A stretch of DNA of 64,000 nucleotides from Bog-473 sp036502025 (lineage in GTDB: Bacteria; Actinomycetota; Acidimicrobiia; Acidimicrobiales; RAAP-2): contig DASXZJ010000077.1 in NCBI GenBank assembly GCA_036502025.1, forward strand, positions 32,876-96,875. The letters are read 5' to 3'. The position numbers and the translations under genes are program-made. Under the pieces are notes generated by a model that was not told the DNA's origin, made no database searches, and saw nothing but the letters and a program-made list of their open reading frames with translations. Shown here piece after piece: positions 10,296 through 18,569 of this stretch. The stretch's first letter is position 1; the number at the start of each line of letters is the position of its first letter.

Positions 10296-13200
10296 ACCAG
10301 CTCCTGATGCGGCGCCCGCCGCCAGGGCCGGCGGCGCCAGCCCACCAGCGCGACGGCTAGCGCCACCCAGCCCAGCAGCTCGACCAGGACGCCCAAGGGG
10401 ATGTACGGGAAGCGATGCAGCGAAAGGGAGGCGGGTCCGGCGGTGCTCACGGGATACTCCCCCGCCCACCCGAAGGCGGGGCGAGGAGAAATCGACCGAC
10501 CGTCCACCGTCAGGGAGAACGCCCCGGCCGGGGCGACCCCGGTGAGCACCGTGCCCGCGGCAACGACGCCGGTCGCCGCGTGCCCCGCGGACAGCGTGGT
10601 GCGCACCGGTCGCCAACCGCCGAGGTCAGCCGCAGTCGGCCAGGACAACCGCGCCGTCGAAGGCAGGCCCGGGTGCCGCCGCTGTGCGGTGACGGGGATT
10701 GCCGATGCATTCTTGTAGACCTGGACGCCGAACTCTCCGGGCACGCTCTGAAGGTCGTTCTGGTCCAAGAGGGCCCGCCCGATGTTCGACGGAGGAGGAG
10801 CGGCGATCGAAGGGTCCAAGGTGGCGGACGACGTCGAGAGGCCATCGACCACCACGACGTAGCGGATGCCCTGGGCGGCCAGCAGGCGCCCCAAATGGAT
10901 CGTGCCGCCGGTGATGGCCAATCGCACGGCGCGCGACACCAGGTCGGCCGGCCCGGGACCCGACGGCGTCCAGACGTCGGCCGAGTCGGGCAGGGCGTCA
11001 TCGGTGAGGGCATAGGTGAGACCCGGTTGCACCGACCATCCTCCGACAGGCAGGGCGCGGGGATCGCCGAGCCAGAGAATCCGGTACATGCCGGGGGTCG
11101 GCGTTCGCTCGAGGAAGGCCAGAGGCTGCTCCACCCCGTTGGCCGGCATCGCCCAACGGCCATTGAGTGCACCGCCGACCACGGGAAGGAGACCCACCAC
11201 CACCGCCACCAGCGCGGCCGCGCTCACCACCTGGCGCCAACCGAAGGCCTGACCACTCAGGTCGTTCTCGAACGAGGAAATGCCGAGTCCGACGCCGGCC
11301 GCCACCGCGATAGCCGCCGGGACCAGCACGACGGACTCCGACGGGGCGAAGCTGCCCGTCCACCCGTGCGTGGCGGCAAAGGCCAAGACCCACGACGACA
11401 GGGCCATCACCCAGAAGCGGGCAGCCCAGGTCAGCCGGATGCCCGTGCCGAGCAGGAGCGGCAGGGCCGATGCCGCCACCAGCAGCCAGACGATCGGTGA
11501 TCGGGCGGTCGGGCCGATGGCGAAGCGGACGACCTCGCCCCAACTGGGCGCCGACGACGCCGAAATGGGCAGCCCGAAGATGCCGACGGCGTGAGATCCC
11601 GACAAGAGTGTGCCGATGACCCACGGCGCCCCGAGCACCGCGGCCACGAACACGGCTTCGAGGGCGACCACGACCACGCGAATCGACACCCCTCGGGCCC
11701 CGGTGACGACGGCGCCGATCGCCAGGGCGAGGGCGCACATCAACGTGGTCGGCAGGACGGCCGGTGCGAACGAGGTGGCGATCCCGACGATGGCCCCGAG
11801 GGTGGCGATCTGGCCGATCCGGGTGGACCGCCAACCGCGTCCGGTGCTCACATCGAAGGGGGCCATGCCGGCGGCCCGGGCCAGTCGGATCACGATGAAC
11901 GGCAGCGCCGCGTAGGCCATCAGCCCATCCCACCGCCCCGTGCCCAGCGCGCCGTAGGCCAGCGGCAGACCTAGATAGCAGATGGTCGCCACCACCCGGG
12001 CCCTCGGAGAGACGAGCGGGCGCATCAACCGGGACAGGCCGACCGCCCCGACCGGGATGCACCCGAGCAGCAGGACCGTCTGGGTCAGGCCCATTGAGCC
12101 GAAGAAGAAGGTGCCGACGATCCCCACGATGCCGAACGCCGGTGTGGCCGGTGCGGTCGTGCCCACTCCGGCCGCCTGCCATCCCGAGAAGAAATGCTGC
12201 CAACTCGATCCCCAGTTCGGCAGGGGCGCCAGTTGCCCGACCAGGGGAAGCGAACTGAAGAAGAGCTCTCTCGTACCGATGATCAGGATGAGCGCGGTCA
12301 CCACCATGGCGATGGTGCGCTGCCGGCCGGTCGTCAGAACAGGGCGTCGGACCCGGCGCCCAAAACGGTCGCGACCTGACCTGTGACCCAGGTCGTCGAG
12401 GTCGTCGAAGTCGGCGTCCTCGCTGAAGGCCAGACCGACGCTCCCCGTGAGCACCGCCACTTCGGATTCCTCATGGCGGCCGATGGCCGAACCATGGGGC
12501 CCGACCACGGCGTTGGCGGCCTCCAGACCCTGGTGGGACAGACGGGAAAGGTAGCGGGAGAGCCGGGCGCTGCCACGGAGCTGCAGCCGCCGCACTTCGG
12601 CGTCGGGGAAGAGGCGGTGCAGATTCAACCGGTGGCGCAGCTGGCGGACCTCGGAGAGGTGGCGCGCGTTCCACACCCAGGCCCCCACGACGGCACGGAC
12701 CCGGAGCCGGTCGCGGGCGAAAACGGCCACGATCACCTCTCCGAGCGCGAGTAGCGCCGCCTGGGGGAGCACCCGGATGAGGTGGAACTTGGTGTAGTTC
12801 TTCAGGACGGCGCGCAACTCGTGCCGGCGTTGCAGCTGTTGCATGGTCACCGGGCGACGGACCGACCCCGGGACGATCACGGCCAGGGGTTGGAGACCGC
12901 CGGCGACGACTTCTCGGTGCCGGACCCGTGCCTCGGGTGCCACCACGACCCGCGAGCCGGCCACCTGGCATCGCCAAGAGAGGTCGAGATCCTCCCCCAT
13001 GGCGACGATTCCGGGGTCGAAGCCGTCGAGCTCCCGCCACAGATCCGCCCGGATGAGGATGCACCCGCCCGGTGCCACGAACACATCGCGCACAGCGTCA
13101 TGCTGGCCGTGATCCACCTCGCCGTCTTGGATGCGGTCCACCACGGCTCCGGTCTTGTCGCAGTGCATCCCGACGTGCAGGAGGATGGTCGGGTCGTCCC

Positions 13201-13579
13201 AGTTCACGAACTTCGGAGAGACGACGCCCGCATTCGAGCGGAACGACTCCTCCACCAGGTTGTGCACCGCAGTGGGGTCGAGGGCGACGTCGTCGTGGCA
13301 CAGCAGGAAGAAGGCCGCCCCCTCGACCATGCCCATGGCCTCATTGGCGGCGGCGGCGTACCCCACCTCGCCGGGGAGGTGCCGGACGAAAGCCTCGGGC
13401 AGGATCCGACCGACCCGATCCGACGGATCCGGGCCCTCCCCGGTCACGAGGACGAGGACGGAGAGCTCCTCGTAGTCCTGAGCGGCGAGCGAGGCCAGCG
13501 CCTCATCGAACCATGGTCCGGGTTCCGTGGTCACGACTACCGCGACCACGGCCGGCACCTGGGCGTCCATCAGGTGCAC
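10292..13579 (-). CDS. GT2 glycosyltransferase fused to a polytopic membrane domain
   Basis: 1095 residues. Residues 8-250 form a GT-A family 2 domain (VVVTTEPGPWFDEALASL; FLLCHDDVALD as the DxD equivalent; APGGCILIRADLW and GEDLDLSWR). Linker and amphipathic segments follow (about 250-400), then about a dozen membrane helices with a terminal extracytoplasmic region and a last helix before WRRRPWRRAPHQ. Such proteins are thought to transfer sugars at the membrane in cell-envelope polysaccharide assembly; donor and acceptor are not evident. Start GTG at 13577-13579, with ATG at 13570 as alternative. TAGCCT sits just upstream. It is translationally coupled to the DUF5719 gene. Confidence 0.9.
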   Translation of the reverse strand: MHLMDAQVPAVVAVVVTTEPGPWFDEALASLAAQDYEELSVLVLVTGEGPDPSDRVGRILPEAFVRHLPGEVGYAAAANEAMGMVEGAAFFLLCHDDVALDPTAVHNLVEESFRSNAGVVSPKFVNWDDPTILLHVGMHCDKTGAVVDRIQDGEVDHGQHDAVRDVFVAPGGCILIRADLWRELDGFDPGIVAMGEDLDLSWRCQVAGSRVVVAPEARVRHREVVAGGLQPLAVIVPGSVRRPVTMQQLQRRHELRAVLKNYTKFHLIRVLPQAALLALGEVIVAVFARDRLRVRAVVGAWVWNARHLSEVRQLRHRLNLHRLFPDAEVRRLQLRGSARLSRYLSRLSHQGLEAANAVVGPHGSAIGRHEESEVAVLTGSVGLAFSEDADFDDLDDLGHRSGRDRFGRRVRRPVLTTGRQRTIAMVVTALILIIGTRELFFSSLPLVGQLAPLPNWGSSWQHFFSGWQAAGVGTTAPATPAFGIVGIVGTFFFGSMGLTQTVLLLGCIPVGAVGLSRLMRPLVSPRARVVATICYLGLPLAYGALGTGRWDGLMAYAALPFIVIRLARAAGMAPFDVSTGRGWRSTRIGQIATLGAIVGIATSFAPAVLPTTLMCALALAIGAVVTGARGVSIRVVVVALEAVFVAAVLGAPWVIGTLLSGSHAVGIFGLPISASSAPSWGEVVRFAIGPTARSPIVWLLVAASALPLLLGTGIRLTWAARFWVMALSSWVLAFAATHGWTGSFAPSESVVLVPAAIAVAAGVGLGISSFENDLSGQAFGWRQVVSAAALVAVVVGLLPVVGGALNGRWAMPANGVEQPLAFLERTPTPGMYRILWLGDPRALPVGGWSVQPGLTYALTDDALPDSADVWTPSGPGPADLVSRAVRLAITGGTIHLGRLLAAQGIRYVVVVDGLSTSSATLDPSIAAPPPSNIGRALLDQNDLQSVPGEFGVQVYKNASAIPVTAQRRHPGLPSTARLSWPTAADLGGWRPVRTTLSAGHAATGVVAAGTVLTGVAPAGAFSLTVDGRSISPRPAFGWAGEYPVSTAGPASLSLHRFPYIPLGVLVELLGWVALAVALVGWRRRPWRRAPHQELV

Positions 13580-13634
13580 GAGGCTATCTGCTCCTCATCG
13601 GGGCCTGAGGTTGGGAGTTTGGGCACGGGGGTGC

Positions 13635-13663
13635 TTGCAACTGTTTAACAAAGGTGATACTCT
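13635..13663 (+). promoter_or_regulatory. Promoter of the small-protein gene
   Basis: TTGCAA (13635-13640) and TACTCT (13658-13663) are 17 bases apart. Transcription would start near 13670, giving a leader of roughly 95 bases. The region is locally AT-rich compared with the rest of the window. GATACT at 13656-13661 is an alternative -10. Confidence 0.5.
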
Positions 13664-13676
13664 TGTAGGCGAACGC

Positions 13677-13724
13677 GAGGGATCCCTCAGGCCGAATCCA
13701 TCGGCTCGGTGGGGCTTCCCACCG
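13677..13724 (+). promoter_or_regulatory. Structured 5' leader with three consecutive hairpins
   Basis: Three adjacent inverted repeats lie in the predicted leader. GAGGGATCCCTC is at 13677-13688. GCCGA/TCGGC with a five-base loop is at 13691-13705. CGGTGGG/CCCACCG with a GCTT loop is at 13707-13724. None is followed by a U-tract, and the ribosome-binding site (caggagg, ~13753-13759) lies 30 bases further on. Possibly a stabilising leader or a cis-regulatory RNA; no known riboswitch class is recognised. Confidence 0.45.
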
Positions 13725-13764
13725 CGTGCCCTTGTCAGGAACAACGACGAATCAGGAGGCAAGA

Positions 13765-14133
13765 ATGCCTGAAGTAACCAACATCAGCACCATTTCAAAG
13801 GGTGTCACCGATCTCGCCCGTGACGTCGCGTATGTCGCCGTCGGCCTTGGCGTGCTGGGCTACCAGCGGGCCCAGGTCCAGCGGATCGAGCTCAAGAACA
13901 AGCTGTCCAAGGACCTGTCCCTGGACCAGCGCCTCAGCGGCGTGCGCTCCGAGGTGACCAAGGGCGTCAAGCAGATTGACGACCTCGTCGAATCGGCCGC
14001 CCAGTTCGTCGAGTCCAGCCTGGCGCCTCTGGAGGACCAGCTCCCCCCGCAGGTCACCCAGCTGACCACCAAGGCGTTCGAGCAGGCCCGTGAGGTGCGC
14101 AGTCAGATCCGCCAGCGGGTGCTCTCCGCCTGA
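13765..14133 (+). CDS. Small helical protein, weakly phasin/HBHA-like
   Basis: 122 residues and not a recognised family. A hydrophobic patch (VAYVAVGLGVLGY, ~20-32) is followed by long, charged, probably helical heptad-like stretches (ELKNKLSKDLSLDQRL, DDLVESAAQFVESSLAPLEDQL, FEQAREVRSQIRQRV). The pattern of helices with LEDQLPPQVTQL recalls phasins and the mycobacterial heparin-binding haemagglutinin, but this is weak. A clear Shine-Dalgarno caggagg lies seven to eight bases before ATG 13765. It stands alone between a divergent glycosyltransferase gene and a convergent rmd gene, with a recognisable promoter and a structured leader, which suggests strong or regulated expression. Confidence 0.8.
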   Translation: MPEVTNISTISKGVTDLARDVAYVAVGLGVLGYQRAQVQRIELKNKLSKDLSLDQRLSGVRSEVTKGVKQIDDLVESAAQFVESSLAPLEDQLPPQVTQLTTKAFEQAREVRSQIRQRVLSA

Positions 14134-14147
14134 GCAAACCCCTTAGG

Positions 14148-14204
14148 GACAACGCTCGCCGTCAGTCCGCCTCCCACGAGGCCAGGACGTCGGCGAGCGT
14201 TGTC
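14148..14204. repeat. Perfect 14-bp inverted repeat between convergent genes
   Basis: GACAACGCTCGCCG (14148-14161) is exactly complementary to 14191-14204, with a 29-base spacer. It straddles the stop codon of the rmd-like gene (14162) and lies 15 bases after the stop of the small-protein gene, so it may form a hairpin in both transcripts and end or stabilise them. There is no U-tract. Confidence 0.7.
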
Positions 14205-15052
14205 GCGAGCGGGATCGAGGGAGCCCAGCCGGTGGCCGAATGCAGAAGACCGGCGTCGCCCCGCAGCACCGGGACGTCAACCGGCCGCATCAGGTCCGGG
14301 TCGCTCACCAGTTCGAGGTCGGCCCCGGCCAGTGACAGCAGGTTGACCGCCACCTCGGAGATGGCCACGTCCCGCCCCGAACAGACGTTGTAGATCGATC
14401 CCGGCATGCCCCGGAGTACCAGCAGCCGGTAGGCCATGACGACGTCGCGTACGTCGGTGAAATCGCGTCGGGTCGTCATCGTCCCGACCCGCAACGACGT
14501 GGCGCCCGTCCGTTGGGCCTCCACGATTCGCTTGGCCAGCGCCGGAACGAAGAAGTTGGGGGACTGCCCAGGCCCGATGTGATTGAAGGGGCGGACCACG
14601 ATCACCGGCTGTCCGTAACCACGCCAGGCCTGCAGGGCAACTGCTTCCGCGGCCAGCTTGCTCGCCGCATACGGGGTGGCCGGGGCGGTCGGTGTGTCCT
14701 CGGCGAGGGGCAGCTGTTCGGGCGTGACCACGCCGTAGACCTCGGCCGAACTGACTACCAGGACGGTCGGCGGGTGCTCGAGCGTCCGGGCCGCGGCGAG
14801 CAACTCGGCGGTGCCGAGCACATTGACCCGGAGGACCTGGCTCGGGTTCTCCCAGCTCTCACCGACATGGGTCAGCGCGGCCAGGTGGTAGATCGCCTCG
14901 GGCCGGCTGTCGGCCACCACCCGGCGCAAGGCCGGGCCGTCAGCGACGTCGGTCTCGACATCAATGACCACGACCTCGTCGCCGGCATCCTTGAGGTGCG
15001 CGGCCAGCCAGTTCCCGACGAAACCCTTGCCCCCGGTGATCAGCGCGCGCAT
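14162..15052 (-). CDS. NAD(P)-dependent sugar reductase, Rmd-like
   Basis: 296-residue extended SDR. Its NAD(P) site GGKGFVGNWL is at residues 7-16, catalytic serines lie in VVSSAEVYG near 100, and the YAASK catalytic pair is near 124-128. The closest family I recognise is GDP-6-deoxy-D-lyxo-4-hexulose reductase (Rmd, making GDP-D-rhamnose) or GDP-mannose 4,6-dehydratase relatives (RPFNHIGPGQ, TTRRDFTDVRDV). A GDP-mannose substrate fits with manB and manC nearby. Start ATG 15052. It is last in a four-gene operon after three glycosyltransferases, ten bases behind the previous stop. Exact substrate uncertain. Confidence 0.85.
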   Translation of the reverse strand: MRALITGGKGFVGNWLAAHLKDAGDEVVVIDVETDVADGPALRRVVADSRPEAIYHLAALTHVGESWENPSQVLRVNVLGTAELLAAARTLEHPPTVLVVSSAEVYGVVTPEQLPLAEDTPTAPATPYAASKLAAEAVALQAWRGYGQPVIVVRPFNHIGPGQSPNFFVPALAKRIVEAQRTGATSLRVGTMTTRRDFTDVRDVVMAYRLLVLRGMPGSIYNVCSGRDVAISEVAVNLLSLAGADLELVSDPDLMRPVDVPVLRGDAGLLHSATGWAPSIPLATTLADVLASWEAD

Positions 15053-15062
15053 CAGGGGAACC

Positions 15063-16229
15063 CTACTGCGAGGCCGCCAGGGCGATCTGATACGCCTCGA
15101 GATGCCGCGACGCGCTGGCGGCCCAGGTGCGCTCGGCCGCCACCGTGAGCCCACCGGCCCGCCGGTCCTCGACGGCCCGGTCGGCCTTCGAACTGCCGAG
15201 CGCCTCCTCCAGGGCGCCGGCGAGCATGGAGGCGTCGCCCGGTCGGACCAGCCTGGCCGCACCCTGGGCCAGCTCGGCCATCGCCGTGCCCTCGGTGGTG
15301 ATCAAGGGCGCCCCGCAGGCCAGCGCCTCCAGGGCGGGGAGACCGAACCCCTCCTCCAGGGCCGGGTAGGCCACCACGGCGGCCTGACGTAGCAAGGCGG
15401 GGACGGCGGCGTCGGGCAGGTACCCCGTCAAGATGATCCGCTCGCGGTGCCGTGCCGCGGCAAGGGAGCGCTCGGTCTCGTCCAGTCCCCACCCCATCTG
15501 GCCCCCGAGCACCAGCACGGCGTCGCCGTGAGTCCCGGCCACCTGATCGAAGGCCGCCACCAGCGGTGCCACGCCCTTGCGCGGCTCGAGGGTGCCCACG
15601 AAGACAACGAGCGGCCGGTCCACCGGGACGCCGAGCGCCTGCAGGGCGGCGTGATCGGACCCCGGGCCCGGCTCCATCGGGGTGAACCGCTCGTGATCGA
15701 CCCCGTGGGGTGCCACCACGATGGGGGCTCGGACCTCGCACAGAGCCCGCAGGCGCTCCGCCGTGACCCCGCTCACGCAGATCAGGGCGGCGGCGTCCCG
15801 GGCGGCCCGCGCGATAGCTCTCCGGAAGAGCAGCGCCTTGGAACGGACGTGCCACTCGGGGTGGTCGAAGAAGGTGAGGTCGTGAATCGTGACCACGCAC
15901 GGCACCGACGTGCGCTCGGGCATCGTGTAGTGCGGCCCGTGGTGCACCTGCACCCCGGTCTGCGGCAGCAGGCGGGGGAAGCCGATCTGCTCGAAGAGCA
16001 GCCGGCCCGGCCGCGAGTTCGGCACCACCGCCCTGGTCGAGACCAACGCCGTGGTCGAGGTCTCTTCGACCAGCCCCCGCCACCGCTCGGCGTCGTCGCG
16101 ACGGGCCACCAGGGTCAGGTCGAGGTCGCCGCGCCCGACGAGTGCCCGCGCCAGTTCGATGGTGTAGTAGCCGGCTCCCCCGGGGCGGGTCGGGACAGCG
16201 GAGACGTCGAGCGACAGCCTGAGGCTCAC
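15063..16229 (-). CDS. GT4-family glycosyltransferase
   Basis: 388 residues with a GT-B fold. The N-terminal domain opens LSLDVSAVPTRPGGAGYY and contains VVTIHDLTFF; the C-terminal domain has FVGTLEPRKG and the nucleotide-sugar motif EEGFGLPALEALACGAP (~290-306), which preserves the E-x7-E pair. The layout resembles retaining mannosyl- or rhamnosyltransferases of the WbaZ/MtfB type. No membrane helix, so it is likely cytoplasmic and membrane-peripheral. GTG 16227-16229 overlaps the upstream TGA as GTGA. One of three successive GT4 genes that probably act in order on one oligosaccharide. Confidence 0.92.
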   Translation of the reverse strand: MSLRLSLDVSAVPTRPGGAGYYTIELARALVGRGDLDLTLVARRDDAERWRGLVEETSTTALVSTRAVVPNSRPGRLLFEQIGFPRLLPQTGVQVHHGPHYTMPERTSVPCVVTIHDLTFFDHPEWHVRSKALLFRRAIARAARDAAALICVSGVTAERLRALCEVRAPIVVAPHGVDHERFTPMEPGPGSDHAALQALGVPVDRPLVVFVGTLEPRKGVAPLVAAFDQVAGTHGDAVLVLGGQMGWGLDETERSLAAARHRERIILTGYLPDAAVPALLRQAAVVAYPALEEGFGLPALEALACGAPLITTEGTAMAELAQGAARLVRPGDASMLAGALEEALGSSKADRAVEDRRAGGLTVAAERTWAASASRHLEAYQIALAASQ

Positions 16230-17371
16230 GCCAGTGAGTTCCAGAGGTTGATGTGCTGGAAGGCCGCGGCCCGCCAGGTCCTGGTGCGCGCGTAGGACTG
16301 GCCGCGTGCCCCGAGGTCAGCCCGAACGGTGTCATCGGTCAGGACGGCGGACAGCGCGTCGGCGATCTGGTCGACGTCGAACGGGTCGACGATCAGGGCC
16401 GGCGGCTGCCCCGGTTGATCCAGATCGTGCACGCTGGGCACCTCGTTGGAGACCACCGTCGGGGTCCCCGAGTGCATCGCCTCGAGCGGCGGCAGGCCGT
16501 ACCCTTCGGTCAGCGGGACGTAGGCGAAGGCGCGGGCCCGCCGGTAGAGCCCGGCCAGAACCGCATCGGCCACGGTGCCGGAGAACACCACCCCCTCCTG
16601 GTGCTCGGGGTCCGACAGCGCCTGGCCCCAGCCGGTCGGACCGACGATGAGGAGCGGCCAGGGTTCGGGCAGGGTCGGCCGCACCCGCTGGTACGCCGCC
16701 AGCAGCCGGTCGACGTTCTTGCGCGGTTCGAGCGTGCTCACGGTGAGAAGGAAGTGGCTCGCCACGCCGAGCCGGTCCAGCAGGGCGGTCGTGGCGCCCC
16801 GGTCCTCCGGCACGAGGTGGTCGCTACCCCCCTGGACGATGGTGATGCGATCGGCGTCGACGCCGTCATCGACCAGGTCGGCCGCAACCAGCCTCGAAGT
16901 GACGACCAGCGCGGCGCCCGAGTCCCGGGCCCGGCACAGGGCCGCCTCGTGCCACTTCCTACCCCTGGTGGTGGTGGCCTCGGGGTGCCGTCGCCAGGCG
17001 ACGTCGTGCACCGTGACGACGGCGCGACCCGGTGGCACGCCGTGCGAGGGCGGGGCAGCCAACGAGATGGAGTGCACGATGTCGAAGCCGGGGGGCACCC
17101 GGTACCACCCGTGGTCCCAGGCCCGGGTGAGCACGGGACCGGGGAGACGGGAGATGACCAGCGGGCGGCTGAAACGCGCCAACGGGTCCTCTCGCGGGCC
17201 GCTCCTCGGGGCCCGGCTGGCCAGCAGGGTGACGTCGGTCGCCTCCCCACCTTCGGCGCACTGGGCCAGCCCCGAAAGCAGGCCACGCGCGTAGGCGCCG
17301 ATTCCACCGGGCACGGCGCGCCGCAGCTGCTCGACGGCCATGAGCACCCGAGGTGGGGCGGCGTCCGTCAT
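16226..17371 (-). CDS. GT4-family glycosyltransferase
   Basis: 381 residues, same architecture as its neighbours: GGIGAYARGLLSGL near the N-terminus, VVTVHDVAWRRHP, LTVSTLEPRKNVDRLL in the linker to the C-terminal domain, and TEGYGLPPLEAMHSGTP (~285-301) with an intact E-x7-E. Start ATG 17369-17371 overlaps the upstream stop (ATGA); an in-frame ATG at 17378-17380 is possible but less well placed. Similarity to the two flanking GT4 proteins suggests old tandem duplication with divergence. Donor sugar unknown; GDP-mannose or a GDP-deoxyhexose is a reasonable guess from the neighbouring rmd-like gene. Confidence 0.92.
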   Translation of the reverse strand: MTDAAPPRVLMAVEQLRRAVPGGIGAYARGLLSGLAQCAEGGEATDVTLLASRAPRSGPREDPLARFSRPLVISRLPGPVLTRAWDHGWYRVPPGFDIVHSISLAAPPSHGVPPGRAVVTVHDVAWRRHPEATTTRGRKWHEAALCRARDSGAALVVTSRLVAADLVDDGVDADRITIVQGGSDHLVPEDRGATTALLDRLGVASHFLLTVSTLEPRKNVDRLLAAYQRVRPTLPEPWPLLIVGPTGWGQALSDPEHQEGVVFSGTVADAVLAGLYRRARAFAYVPLTEGYGLPPLEAMHSGTPTVVSNEVPSVHDLDQPGQPPALIVDPFDVDQIADALSAVLTDDTVRADLGARGQSYARTRTWRAAAFQHINLWNSLA

Positions 17372-18528
17372 GTCGAGCATCCAGCCACCTGTCGGTAGAG
17401 CTGCGCCAGGCCCTGACCGCAACCCTCCCAGGTGAAGTCGGCGGCTCGCCGGTGGCCGGCCGACACCAGCTGGCCGCGCGTCTCGTCATCGGTCAGGACG
17501 CGTCCGAGCGCGTCGGCGAGCGCGTCGTGGTCCCCCACCTCGACGAGGAGGGCGGCGTCGGCCAGAACCTCGCTCAGCGATCCGGCCCGGGTGGCGACGA
17601 CCGGGACGCCGGCCGACATGGCCTGGAGCGGCGGGAAGCCGAAGCCCTCGTAGCGCGACGGATAGGCCAACACCGTGGCATCGTGGAGCAGGGCCGACAA
17701 CGCAGCTGCCTCCACCCACCCGGTGCGCACGATCCTCGCCCCGGCCGCCGCGCCATCGATGGCCGTCGTGAGGGCATCCTCGCCCCACCCGGGCGGACCG
17801 GCCAGGATCAGCGCCAGGTCCGGGTGATGGCGCGCCAGGTCGTCAAAGGCGCCCACCAGACCGGGCAGGTCCTTGCGCGGCTCAGCCGTCCCGACGGCCA
17901 GGATGTAGCGTCCGGTCCCCGGTGGAAGGAGGCTGTCGCGCCAGGCCCACCAGATCTCGGGATCCACCGGCGGCAGGGGCGGTACGCCGGGGGCCACCAC
18001 CCTGACGCGCTCCGGATCGGCCGCGAAGGCCTCCATTACCTCCTCGGCCACGAAGCTCGAGTCGGTGTGGACCCATGCCCCACGCTGCAGCGCCCGGCGG
18101 ATCAGCCCGGGGTAAGCCAACGTCGCCTGATTGCACAGCTCTGGATGATGGAACGGAGTGAGATCGTGGACGGACACCACCGCGCCGGCGTGGCCGGCCG
18201 GTGGCACCACGAAGTTCGTCCCGTGCACTACGTCAACCCTCCCGATGAACCACTCGACCGGGGGCAGGGACGCTCGTTTCCACAGCGCATGCAGTGGCCG
18301 CGCCGGCATTGGTCGTTGCAGCGCAGTCACACCCGGTGGCAGCTGCGGCTCGATGCCGTCCCGCCGGCGCCAGCTCACCGCGAACGCCTGCACGGCCAGG
18401 TCGTCCCGGGCCCCGAGCGCGGTCAGAGCACCCAGGCAGAACGCTCCCACACCGGTCGGATTCCCCAGGAGAGGAGTGGCGTCAAGGGCGACCACGAGCG
18501 GCGATGACGTGGCGTCATCATCCTTCAT
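17368..18528 (-). CDS. GT4-family glycosyltransferase with altered E-x7-E
   Basis: 386 residues and first gene of the operon. It has the GT-B features of the next two proteins (VVALDATPLLGNPTGVGAF, VVSVHDLTPFHHPE, LAVGTAEPRKDL), but the nucleotide-sugar motif reads YEGFGFPPLQAMSAGVP (~289-305). The second glutamate of E-x7-E is therefore glutamine. Some active GT4 enzymes vary at this position, so loss of activity is not implied. Start ATG 18526-18528. It lies 41 bases upstream of the stop of the adjacent SDR gene, so this operon may continue from the acyl-CoA ligase/SDR pair. Confidence 0.9.
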   Translation of the reverse strand: MKDDDATSSPLVVALDATPLLGNPTGVGAFCLGALTALGARDDLAVQAFAVSWRRRDGIEPQLPPGVTALQRPMPARPLHALWKRASLPPVEWFIGRVDVVHGTNFVVPPAGHAGAVVSVHDLTPFHHPELCNQATLAYPGLIRRALQRGAWVHTDSSFVAEEVMEAFAADPERVRVVAPGVPPLPPVDPEIWWAWRDSLLPPGTGRYILAVGTAEPRKDLPGLVGAFDDLARHHPDLALILAGPPGWGEDALTTAIDGAAAGARIVRTGWVEAAALSALLHDATVLAYPSRYEGFGFPPLQAMSAGVPVVATRAGSLSEVLADAALLVEVGDHDALADALGRVLTDDETRGQLVSAGHRRAADFTWEGCGQGLAQLYRQVAGCST

Positions 18529-18569
18529 GGCAGGGTCGCGCTCGGCACCCGGCGAGCCTTGCACATGAC

